The notes beneath the pieces are model-generated. The model was not told the DNA's origin. It saw nothing but the letters and a program-made list of their open reading frames with translations, and searched no databases. Of a DNA stretch of 64,000 nucleotides, positions 17,954 to 26,043 are shown in pieces. The position numbers were made by a program, and so were the translations under genes. Source of the stretch: Geitlerinema sp. S16 (GTDB lineage: Bacteria > Cyanobacteriota > Cyanobacteriia > Cyanobacteriales > Geitlerinemataceae); NCBI GenBank assembly GCA_011390275.1, contig JAABST010000015.1, positions 1 through 64,000 of the forward strand. The letters are read 5' to 3'. Positions within the stretch are counted from its first letter, which is position 1. Every line of letters begins with the position of its first letter.

Positions 17954-20900
17954 TTAAGCGAAGTCTAGGGCGCTCAGGCTGGCGACACCGTTCAGCGTGG
18001 CGAGGAGTTCGCTGTTAAAGCTGATGGTGGTATTTGTGCCGTCGTTGCCGATCGCCAGTTCCGCGAAGCTCACGGGTCGGACGGTTCCGAGCTGGTCTGA
18101 ACCCACGTTAAATCCGTTGATCGTGTTTCCTGTTGCGACGCTGACGATCTCGACGATGCGGAGTTTGTCTTCGCCGCTGGTGAAGTCGGTGATGATGTCG
18201 GAGCCGTCGCCGGTGCGGAACTGGAAGGTGTCGGCTCCGTCACCACCGGTGAGGGTGTCGTTACCGCGATCGCCGGATAGCAGATCATCGCCTGCGCCGC
18301 CGGTAATCACGTCGTCATCCTGACCACCGAAGAGCGAATCGTTGCCGTCATCGCCGTTGAGGTTGTCGTTGCCGATGTTGCCGAAGATCAGGTCGTTGCC
18401 GCTGTTGCCGTTAACGAGGTCGTCGTCTTTTCCGGCGGAAATCACGTCGTTGCCGTTGCCGCCGTTGATCGTGTCGTTTTGCTGACCGCCGAAGATGGTG
18501 TCGTCGCCGTCGTCGCCGTTGAGGCTGTCAGCGCCGAGGTTGCCGACGAGTATGTCGTTGCCTGCGCCGCCAAAGATGGTGTCGTCGCCTTTGCCGCCGA
18601 AGCCGATGTCGTCGCCGGTTCCGAGGTCGATCAAGTCGTTGCCTGCGTTACCGTTGACTTGGTCGTTGCCGCCGCTGGTGCTGATGATGTCGTCGCCGGT
18701 GAGGGCGGCGATGATGTCATCGATCGTGTCGGTGGGGTTACGGATAACGGTGTCGTTGCCCGGTGTGATCTCGGAGGTGCTGGAGGTGGAATTTTCGGCG
18801 CTGGTGGCTGGGGTGTTGGAGGTGGGATTTTGGGCGTTTAGGATTTTGTTGATTAGATCAGTGAAGTCGGGGCTTGGAGAGGGTGTTGGAGTTGGGGTTG
18901 GCTCTGGGGTTGGTGTTGGTTCTGGTGTTGGTGTTGGGGTCGGGGTTGGGGTCGGGGTGGGTGCAGGTGGTGCGGTATCGTTGTCGGTGATGTTGACGGT
19001 GAGGGGGGCGATCGTCAGACCGTTATAACGGGTGTCGGTGCTGGTGGTTGTGGGGGTAATTGAGCCGGTGTGATTGCCTTCGATGACCGTATCGTCAAAG
19101 GCCGTGGCGGTGACGGTTTGGGCAGTGTCCCAGTTACCTGTGGTGAACGTATAGGTTTTGGCTATGCCTTGACCACTGCCTAGGTTAACTTGGGCGTTGG
19201 GCGTGAGTGTGACGGTGACATTGGCGGTTGGTGCGACATCAAGAACAAGGGTGAAGGTGTCGGTTGCACCGCCTTCGGTGGCGGCGAGGGTGGTTTTGGA
19301 GAAGGTGAGACCGTCATTGTCAGTGATGTTGACGGTGAGAGGAGCGATCGTCAGACCGTTATAGTCGCCGTCGCCGCTACTGGTTGTGGAGGTAATTGAG
19401 ACGGTGCGATTGCCTTCGATGACCGTATTATCGAAGGCTGTGGCGGTGACGGGTTGAGCAGTGTCCCAGTCACCTACGGTGAACGTATAGGTTGTGGCTG
19501 TACCTTGGCCACTGCCTAGGTCAACTTGGGCGTCAGGCGTGAGCGTGACGGTGACATCGGCGGTGGGTGGAGTATTGAGGACAAGGGTGAATGTGTCGGC
19601 TCCGCCTTCGGTGGCTGCAAGCGTGGCTTTGGAGAAGATGACACCTTTGTCGGTGTCCGTGATGGCGATGTTTTGAGTCGTTGTCGTGCCGAGAACAAGA
19701 CCGCTGCTGGGGTTGGAGATCGTCAGGATGGCGGTTTCGGCTTCCCCAAGGCTATCATCCTCGACGGTAAACGTGACTGTTCCGATGGTCTCTCCGTCGA
19801 GGATAGTAATGGTGGTGTCGGAAAGGGTGTAGTCACTAGCGGTGATGCCAGCGCCGCTGACTCCGAGAGTGACAGTTTGATCACCGCTGACTGCCATCTC
19901 GGCCTCAGCCGTGACGGTAATGACTGTGGCAGCCTCTTCAGTGCCAGCGTTGGGGCTTACCGAGAGGTTTACGAGGGGTGTCTCGACAAGCTTGCGGATG
20001 CGATTGCTGAGGAAATCCGCAAGATAGATGTCGCCCGCGCTATCGGTGGTGAGACCTCGTGGAACGTTGAATTTTGCCGCCGTGCCTGCGCCATCGGCGA
20101 AGCCAACCGTGCTACCCGCCAGGGTGGTGACAACGCCAGCGGACGTGACCAGGCGGACACGAGCGTTGTCCTGGTCGGAAACATAGAGGTTGCCCGCACC
20201 AGCGTGGGCAATGCTGATTGGTATGTTGAATTTTGCCGACGTGCCCGTGGCATCGACATTACCCGCCGTGCTACCCGCTAGGGTGCTGACAACACCAGTG
20301 GAAATGACGATCTTGCGGATGCGATGGTTGACACTATCGGCAACATAGAGGTTGCCCACGCCATCAGTGGTGATGCCGTTTGGCTGCTGAAATCGTGCCG
20401 CCGTGCCCGTGCCATCAAGGAAGGCAGCCGCGCCACTACCCGCTAGGGTGGTGACATTACCAGTGGAAATGACAATCTGACGGATGCGATGGTTGTCGGT
20501 ATCGGCAACGTAGAGGTTCGTGCCATCGTTAGTGATGGCGACTGGCCGGTTAAATGTTGCCACCGTCGTGCCCGCGCCGTCAGCGGAGCCAGCCGCGCCA
20601 GTTCCAGCCAGAGTCGTGACAACGCCAGCGGGCGTAATCTTGCGGATGCGATTGCTGCCGCTATCGGCAACATAGAAGTTCGTGCCATCGGTGGTGATGC
20701 CTCGTGGCCCGTTCAATATTGCCGCCGCGCCAGTTCCAGCCAGGGTTGTGACAACGCCAGCGGGCGTAATCTTGCGGATGCGATTGTTTAAGAAATCCGC
20801 AACATAGAAGTTACCCGCGCTATCAATGGTGACGTCGCTTGGATTGTTGAATTTTGCCGCCGTGCCTGTACCATTGGCGAAAGCAGCCGTGCCATCGCCA

Positions 20901-21454
20901 GCCAGGGTGGTAGCAACCCAGACGGGTAGGATATGAGCATAGTCAGCACGCACAATGTCGCTGATGACCGGCAGCGCTTCAATCTGCCCCGTCGTCACCT
21001 CCAAATCCCAATCGCCACCCAGACCCGCCGCACCGGTCAGATCTTCGCTCACCGCCACATCCGCCCCCGTCAGGTGCGCCAACACCTGCGGCAAACTCGC
21101 CGTAGACCCCGCCCCCACATTGCAGCCATACAGCAACAAATCCGCCCCCGGCGCAAGGGAATTTTTCCAACCCTCTAGAGCCTCGCTGTACGTCGTCGCC
21201 GCACTGACCACATCCAGCGCCGAGTTACCCAAAAATACCCGGTTCGGTTCGCCGTGGGAAACAATGTGAACCGAAGCCAAGTCCTGGTAGCCCGCCAAGG
21301 CTTCGCTAATTTGCTCCACACCGTCGCGGTTCGGGTCGAGAATCAGCGCTTCGGTTCCGGCGGTCAAACCGTCACGAAGCTGCTCCCAGTCAGGAACGTT
21401 GGTATCAAGCACAACGAGATTCTGAACGGCAAAGGGAGGCGTAGAAATAGTCAC
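17954..21454 (-). CDS. Mosaic surface/secreted protein: DUF4347, NHL propeller, Calx-beta, RTX
   Basis: 1166 residues. DUF4347 about 1-175 (VVLDTNVPDWEQL, IVSHGEP, LLLYGCNVG); six NHL-type blades about 178-500 (LYVADTDNHRIRQI units with VTTLAG); Calx-beta repeats about 500-830 (TLAATEGGADTFTLVL); a TPTPTPEP linker about 835-880; RTX nonapeptides (GGAGNDILVG type) about 930-1090; a C-terminal region with DGSDIITDFTSGEDKL, usual before the type I secretion signal. RTX repeats bind calcium after export. It is exported presumably by a type I system that is not in this window. The DUF4347 domain is typical of very large cyanobacterial and planctomycete adhesins. Internal DNA repeats make it prone to recombination. 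Confidence 0.9.
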   Translation of the reverse strand: MTISTPPFAVQNLVVLDTNVPDWEQLRDGLTAGTEALILDPNRDGVEQISEALAGYQDLASVHIVSHGEPNRVFLGNSALDVVSAATTYSEALEGWKNSLAPGADLLLYGCNVGAGSTASLPQVLAHLTGADVAVSEDLTGAAGLGGDWDLEVTTGQIEALPVISDIVRADYAHILPVWVATTLAGDGTAAFANGTGTAAKFNNPSDVTIDSAGNFYVADFLNNRIRKITPAGVVTTLAGTGAAAILNGPRGITTDGTNFYVADSGSNRIRKITPAGVVTTLAGTGAAGSADGAGTTVATFNRPVAITNDGTNLYVADTDNHRIRQIVISTGNVTTLAGSGAAAFLDGTGTAARFQQPNGITTDGVGNLYVADSVNHRIRKIVISTGVVSTLAGSTAGNVDATGTSAKFNIPISIAHAGAGNLYVSDQDNARVRLVTSAGVVTTLAGSTVGFADGAGTAAKFNVPRGLTTDSAGDIYLADFLSNRIRKLVETPLVNLSVSPNAGTEEAATVITVTAEAEMAVSGDQTVTLGVSGAGITASDYTLSDTTITILDGETIGTVTFTVEDDSLGEAETAILTISNPSSGLVLGTTTTQNIAITDTDKGVIFSKATLAATEGGADTFTLVLNTPPTADVTVTLTPDAQVDLGSGQGTATTYTFTVGDWDTAQPVTATAFDNTVIEGNRTVSITSTTSSGDGDYNGLTIAPLTVNITDNDGLTFSKTTLAATEGGATDTFTLVLDVAPTANVTVTLTPNAQVNLGSGQGIAKTYTFTTGNWDTAQTVTATAFDDTVIEGNHTGSITPTTTSTDTRYNGLTIAPLTVNITDNDTAPPAPTPTPTPTPTPTPEPTPTPEPTPTPTPSPSPDFTDLINKILNAQNPTSNTPATSAENSTSSTSEITPGNDTVIRNPTDTIDDIIAALTGDDIISTSGGNDQVNGNAGNDLIDLGTGDDIGFGGKGDDTIFGGAGNDILVGNLGADSLNGDDGDDTIFGGQQNDTINGGNGNDVISAGKDDDLVNGNSGNDLIFGNIGNDNLNGDDGNDSLFGGQDDDVITGGAGDDLLSGDRGNDTLTGGDGADTFQFRTGDGSDIITDFTSGEDKLRIVEIVSVATGNTINGFNVGSDQLGTVRPVSFAELAIGNDGTNTTISFNSELLATLNGVASLSALDFA

Positions 21455-21670
21455 AAAAAATCCTACTCAGGGAAAAATTAGTTCTAAGGAGTTAGCTTGA
21501 GGTCTCGATCGCAAACCATCACGAAACACAGAGCGTCACGCCATTCTGATAATCCCCAAACTTATAGTCTTCTCCTCTCGTTCGGACAACCGTATAATTA
21601 CGCAGAGCAAAAACCTTGCAGCCTAAATAAATACTGAGAAAACGAACCCCGTCCCAAATTGTTTGCTCAA

Positions 21671-21712
21671 GAAATTGCGACAAACAATGATGAAATTGCG
21701 ACAAACAATGAT
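21671..21712. repeat. Perfect 21-bp tandem duplication
   Basis: Two adjacent copies of a 21-base unit starting GAAATTGCGAC and ending AACAATGAT. It probably reflects recent slippage. Confidence 0.85.
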
Positions 21713-21788
21713 GAAGCGTCGTTAATAGCTACATAAAGCTCGTCAATATATATCCGTGATATGTCCGGATTCACACACAATTAGCCCC

Positions 21789-21821
21789 AGAAGTCCGAGT
21801 TCTTGGAGAACTCGGACTTCT
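21789..21821. terminator. Perfect AGAAGTCCGA hairpin after the UPF0182 gene
   Basis: 15-bp perfect stem AGAAGTCCGAGTTCT / AGAACTCGGACTTCT with a TGG loop, 29 bases after the UPF0182 stop. Almost identical to 17901-17933. It could end transcription, but its repetition suggests a REP-like element. Confidence 0.65.
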
Positions 21822-21849
21822 CACCCACCCGCGAACCAGCCAACCCCGC

Positions 21850-24678
21850 CTATTCCCCGATCGACGTTTCCCCCCGACTGAGCCGCAACAACGCCGCCTC
21901 TAACTCCGCCTGCTTCTCCCCATAGGTCGCCCAATCCCCCGCCAACAGCGCCTTCTCCGCCTCACGGTAAAGCGTCAGCGCATGACGCGCCAACGGCGTC
22001 GCGATCGGTTCCGTGCGATCGGCAGTGGTATCGTCACTGGTCGCCGGAGCCGAAACCACCTCCTCGCCACGCACCACCGGCTCGATTAGATTGTCACTTT
22101 CCCCAAAAATCGCCGCCAACGCCAGATCCAACGTCGGCTCCATCACGATTTCATTCTCATACGCCACCACCACCCGCTTCAACTCCGGTAACTCGCCCTG
22201 ATCTGCCCGCAAATACACCGGCTGAATGTAGAGCAACGAATTGGAGAGGGGAATCACGAGCAAATTGCCGCGCAATACATTCGATCCCTTTTGACTCCAC
22301 AGCGTCAACTGCTGCGAAATTAACGGGTTTTGATCGATTCGCGCCTCAATCTGACTCGGGCCATAAACCAGCGACTGTTTCGGGAAATTGTAGACCAGCA
22401 ATTTACCGTAATTTTCACCGTCCGATCGCGCCGCAATCCAGGCGATCGTATTGTCCTTATTCACCGGCGTTAACGGCAAAATCGTCACAAATTCCGTACC
22501 CTCCTCCCCCGGTAGACTGACGATCGTATAAAACGGCTCGACCGCCGAACTACGACTCGGATCACCCGCTGCCGCTTGCTGACTCACCGGAAAACGCCAG
22601 AGATCCTCCCGGTTGTAAAACACACTCGGACTTTCCATGTGGTAGGCGAGATACATGTGCGCCTGCACATCAAACAGGTCGAGCGGATAGCGGAAATGGG
22701 AAACGAGATCCGCCGAAACCGTGTCACGCTCCACAAACAGATCGGGATAGATATTACGGTACGTCGCAAGCACCGGATCGGTGTCATCCATCGCGACAAA
22801 CTCCATCGTGCCATCGTAGGCATCGACGATGACTTTGACGGAATTTCGCATGTAATTGACGTTATCGCGGACGACAGCGGCGAGGTCGCGCCGATCGAGA
22901 ATCGTCGAGGCATTATCGCTCAGGTTCACCGGGCGCGAGTAGGGATAGCGATTACTCGTGGTGTAGGCATCGACGATCCACTTCAGCCGCCCGCTCTGAT
23001 CGATGACCACGTAGGGATCACTATCGAGCCGTAAAAATGGTGCGACGGTTTGCACCCGATCGCGGATTTGCCGATGGTAGTGAATGCGTGAATCCGCCGT
23101 GAAATACCGGGAGGTCGGGAGTTGGATACTGCCGTATTTGAGTGCGTAGGCCAGCCGCCGCCCGATCGACCCCATCGGCACACCTCCCAGCCCCGAATAC
23201 ATCGTCATCGCATTCTCTGAACCCTGGGGATAGTCAAATTCTTGGGTTGTCGTGCCGGTAAAAATGTAGGTATCCGTCGCTTCGCCGTAGTAAATCCGCG
23301 ATTCTTTGACGCCCAGATCGGTGCTAGATTCCGGCGGAATATCTTTGATGAAAAATTCCGGCAAACCGTCGGGTGTGACGCGATTGACGGGACTCATGAC
23401 CACGCCGTAACCGTGGGTATATTTCAGGTGTTCATTCACCCAGGTTTTCGCCTGATCGGGAACCTGAGAGTAGGACAGCTCACGCGGGGCGAGGATGACT
23501 TGGCGGTAGCGATCGTTAATCGTGTAGCGATCGATATCCGCGTCAGAAAATCGGTAGTACAGACGAATTTCTTGCAGTTGGCGATAGGTACTCAGTAGCG
23601 GATCGTCGTCCCAAAGCCGGATATTTTCGATCGTCTCCGTATTTTCGGCGAGGATCTGCCGATCAAGTGTCGCCTCAATCTCAAAATCCCGCCGTTCCGC
23701 TTGCGACAGCCCGTAGGCCGCGCGGGTGAATTCAATATTGTGGGTGATGTACTCTTGCTCTTTCGTGATTTCGTTCGGCTCGACAATCAGCTTTTGCATC
23801 AGCATCGGATAGGCTCCCGCCAGCCCTAGCCACGACACCAACGCCACGATCGACACCGTCACCGGCAAACTCAGATTGCGCCGCCAGAGCGACATCAGCC
23901 ACACCGACGCCACGATCATCGCGCCCACCGTCATCACGTTATCCACCGGCAGCCGCGCATTAATATCCGTATAGCCCGCGCCGAACACCACCCCCCCGGC
24001 AGAATAGAGCAGCTCGTAGCGTTCTAGCCAAACCCCCCAGCCGAGAATCAAGGCTAGCAGGGCAATCAACAGCCCAAGATGCACCTTCGATCCGCCAGAA
24101 ATCGGCTGCGACCAGCCACGTTCAAAGGAAAATTCTCCCTTCAGAATATAGATTGTCGCCGTCACACCAATCGCGATCGCCACAAGGTTGAGTAAATCTT
24201 GCTGCAAGGACGTGAACAACGGGAGCTGAAATAAATAGAATCCTAAATCTCGCTTAAAAATCGGGTCGATCGTGCCATAACTCGCCGCATGGATGCTTTT
24301 CAGTACAACGTCCCACTGGATGCTGGCCGAGTTTCCCCCTGCGATCGCCAGCACGATCGACAGCACTCCCGCCAACACCTTGGGCAAAATGTGAACATAC
24401 TCGCCCCATTCCAAATTGTCCGCCAAAAATTGAAACAGGCGGTCTCGGGTCAGCCACATCGCCCAGGTATAATTTCCCCAGACGACGCCCGCACTCGCCA
24501 CAGCGCCCACCAGCCATGCCCCGGCCTTCCAGCTCAGTTGCGTTTGGAAAACATTGGAAAATCCGACGGACTCAAACCACCAAAATTCCGTCAACAGATG
24601 GACAACCTTTCCCGATAACACCAGCAATACAGCCGCCGCGACACCTACGCCGATCGTCAATACTCGAACGGTTCGCAT
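21850..24678 (-). CDS. UPF0182 family integral membrane protein
   Basis: 942 residues, matching the long UPF0182 (COG1615) proteins found in cyanobacteria and actinobacteria. The first 300 residues hold about seven transmembrane segments, starting with VLTIGVGVAAAVLLVLSG; EFWWFESVGFSNVFQTQ near residue 32 is a family signature. The remaining two thirds are a large hydrophilic domain (VMSPVNRVTPDGLPEFFIKDIP, RLAYALKYG, FPVSQQ) that is probably extracytoplasmic. The C-terminus has a Glu/Ala-rich helical tail (LYREAEKALLAGDWATYGEKQ). The function of the family is unknown. GAGAG lies upstream of the ATG. It stands alone between intergenic spaces. Confidence 0.93.
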   Translation of the reverse strand: MRTVRVLTIGVGVAAAVLLVLSGKVVHLLTEFWWFESVGFSNVFQTQLSWKAGAWLVGAVASAGVVWGNYTWAMWLTRDRLFQFLADNLEWGEYVHILPKVLAGVLSIVLAIAGGNSASIQWDVVLKSIHAASYGTIDPIFKRDLGFYLFQLPLFTSLQQDLLNLVAIAIGVTATIYILKGEFSFERGWSQPISGGSKVHLGLLIALLALILGWGVWLERYELLYSAGGVVFGAGYTDINARLPVDNVMTVGAMIVASVWLMSLWRRNLSLPVTVSIVALVSWLGLAGAYPMLMQKLIVEPNEITKEQEYITHNIEFTRAAYGLSQAERRDFEIEATLDRQILAENTETIENIRLWDDDPLLSTYRQLQEIRLYYRFSDADIDRYTINDRYRQVILAPRELSYSQVPDQAKTWVNEHLKYTHGYGVVMSPVNRVTPDGLPEFFIKDIPPESSTDLGVKESRIYYGEATDTYIFTGTTTQEFDYPQGSENAMTMYSGLGGVPMGSIGRRLAYALKYGSIQLPTSRYFTADSRIHYHRQIRDRVQTVAPFLRLDSDPYVVIDQSGRLKWIVDAYTTSNRYPYSRPVNLSDNASTILDRRDLAAVVRDNVNYMRNSVKVIVDAYDGTMEFVAMDDTDPVLATYRNIYPDLFVERDTVSADLVSHFRYPLDLFDVQAHMYLAYHMESPSVFYNREDLWRFPVSQQAAAGDPSRSSAVEPFYTIVSLPGEEGTEFVTILPLTPVNKDNTIAWIAARSDGENYGKLLVYNFPKQSLVYGPSQIEARIDQNPLISQQLTLWSQKGSNVLRGNLLVIPLSNSLLYIQPVYLRADQGELPELKRVVVAYENEIVMEPTLDLALAAIFGESDNLIEPVVRGEEVVSAPATSDDTTADRTEPIATPLARHALTLYREAEKALLAGDWATYGEKQAELEAALLRLSRGETSIGE

Positions 24679-25033
24679 GACACACTCTCACGGTTCCAAA
24701 AGACTCGACACTCGACGCATAAAGCTGCGCTCCAATCCTATCCATGATAGATCGGGATGATCGCGATTGTGACGGCTGCGATCGCGATAACGATGACCGG
24801 ATTGGCGAAGGCAGGGCAAATGCAGACTCGTTTACTAACGATGAGATGAGAAATGTGCTTCCGAGCCAGATTTGGATTGCGATCGTTTAGAACTGGAAGG
24901 GATATGGCCGATCGCCGCATTTCCTCCATCGCTTCACGCCATCCGAATCTCCGGGTGGCCATCCAACAGTTTGGTCATCTGAGCCTGAAGCTACGGACGG
25001 CTCTGGTCGTACCGCTTACTTGGTTTTAGCCGA
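24679..25033. other. Gene-less spacer
   Basis: 355 bases between two minus-strand genes. It is rich in GATCGCGAT-like words. I see no ORF, hairpin with a T-run, or repeat worth naming. Confidence 0.5.
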
Positions 25034-25642
25034 TCACGGCGTAGGTTCTGAGGGAGCGGGGTCGGATGTTGCCGGAGTCGTGGGAATCGATCGCGAGTTG
25101 CGTGCGATCAGTTTGTAGCCGGAAAAGATGATCAAACCCAGGGCGATCGCCACGATCGCCAGTGAGATGGTGTTCGGCTGTCGGTTCGATCGATGGGGTT
25201 TGGGCAATCGGCGTGAGGTCGATGAGGTCGATGCCGTGGCGATCGAAGATTGGGTCGAGGGATCATTCTCATCAGGGACGAGAGCAGCGGCCAGACTGGA
25301 ATAATCCCCCACCGCTACGGCAAATTCCTGCGTCCAGCGAGGATGATCAGGAATAATCGACGGGGCAATTTTGGCGTCGATCTTCGCATCCGGCGCAAGG
25401 CCATACAGCCGTACACGAATCAGATTTTCCACATCAAGGTTAATGATCTTGGCGCGTAAAAATTCCAGCGTTGCTCCGCGATCGGGCGTTTCCCCCTCCG
25501 CCGACACCACCACATGCAGCACCTGATCGATCAACACGGTTCGGCAATGCATCCCGCGATATTTCAACTGTTGATTTAGCAGCGCCGCGATCGCGCTCGT
25601 GTTGCCCTGTTGCGCCAGAGCCAGCAAATCCTCGCGTTCCAT
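25034..25642 (-). CDS. Conserved cyanobacterial protein with C-terminal membrane anchor
   Basis: 202 residues. The N-terminal 100 form a small domain seen in many cyanobacterial proteins: LLALAQQGNTSAIAALLNQQL, a beta-rich part with VLIDQVLHVVVSAEG, then FLRAKIINLDVENLIRVRLYG and PRWTQEFAV. A Ser/Thr-rich linker follows (about 125-150), then one hydrophobic segment (ISLAIVAIALGLIIFSGYKLI, about 160-180) and a short Pro/Thr tail. It is likely a membrane-anchored cytoplasmic domain. The function is not known to me. The start ATG is the first codon of the conserved domain, so it is well supported. Confidence 0.75.
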   Translation of the reverse strand: MEREDLLALAQQGNTSAIAALLNQQLKYRGMHCRTVLIDQVLHVVVSAEGETPDRGATLEFLRAKIINLDVENLIRVRLYGLAPDAKIDAKIAPSIIPDHPRWTQEFAVAVGDYSSLAAALVPDENDPSTQSSIATASTSSTSRRLPKPHRSNRQPNTISLAIVAIALGLIIFSGYKLIARNSRSIPTTPATSDPAPSEPTP

Positions 25643-26043
25643 TGCACCTAATCCTCTAATCCGAGTGACATCGACTGTACACAGACTTATACACAGACTT
25701 GTATATACCGCCGAGTTTTCCTAGGTTGAAGCCCGTCAACGGCGTCTGTCTGTATCGTATATGCCCCTCAGACCGTCACGAATTGCCCATTCCCCGGCGG
25801 TCTATTCCGGATAGAGGCCAACGATCGCGTATGAACAAATATCACGTGTAGCCTCGGCACTCTGCATCCATTGACATCCACTGACATCCACTGACATTAA
25901 TCTGGGTTCAATTGGGTTCAATTGGGTTCAATTGGCATCGACTGACATCGACTTGCATCGAACTTTACTTATCTCAGGAATTCCAGGCATTCCCAAATAT
26001 CCCCAGCATTCATTCGCATTCGCGCTCCTCGGTGGTAGGAACT
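25643..26043. other. Intergenic region between divergent genes, with tandem repeats
   Basis: 400 bases upstream of the TPR gene. Its right half holds the 10-bp tandem repeats listed separately. The left half contains near-repeats (CACAGACTTATACACAGACTTGTATA at about 25679-25704). No ORF is convincing. Confidence 0.5.
25865..25958. repeat. Adjacent 10-bp tandem repeats
   Basis: Three copies of CATCCACTGA (first copy CATCCATTGA), eight bases, then three copies of TGGGTTCAAT, then CATCGACT units. The whole block lies 85-180 bases before the TPR gene start. Confidence 0.8.

Larger units (their letters stand above)
21455..21849. other. Intergenic region with 21-bp duplication and hairpin
   Basis: About 395 bases upstream of the mosaic RTX gene and downstream of the UPF0182 gene. 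It holds a perfect 21-bp tandem duplication (21671-21712) and an AGAAGTCCGA hairpin, both listed separately. A 61-codon minus-strand ORF (21519-21704) starts inside the duplication and is not convincing. Confidence 0.5.

Noticed and set aside
18240..18680. Regularly spaced repeats suggesting a CRISPR array
   Set aside because: These are RTX nonapeptide codons in the minus-strand gene; unit length is 27 bases in frame and there are no unique spacers.
19526..20281. 251-codon plus-strand ORF opposite the NHL repeats
   Set aside because: It is a shadow of the repetitive minus-strand RTX gene; composition mirrors the codon bias of the real gene and no domain is visible.
21519..21704. 61-codon minus-strand ORF upstream of the mosaic RTX gene
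   Set aside because: Its start lies in a 21-bp duplication; no homologous pattern or ribosome binding site is visible.
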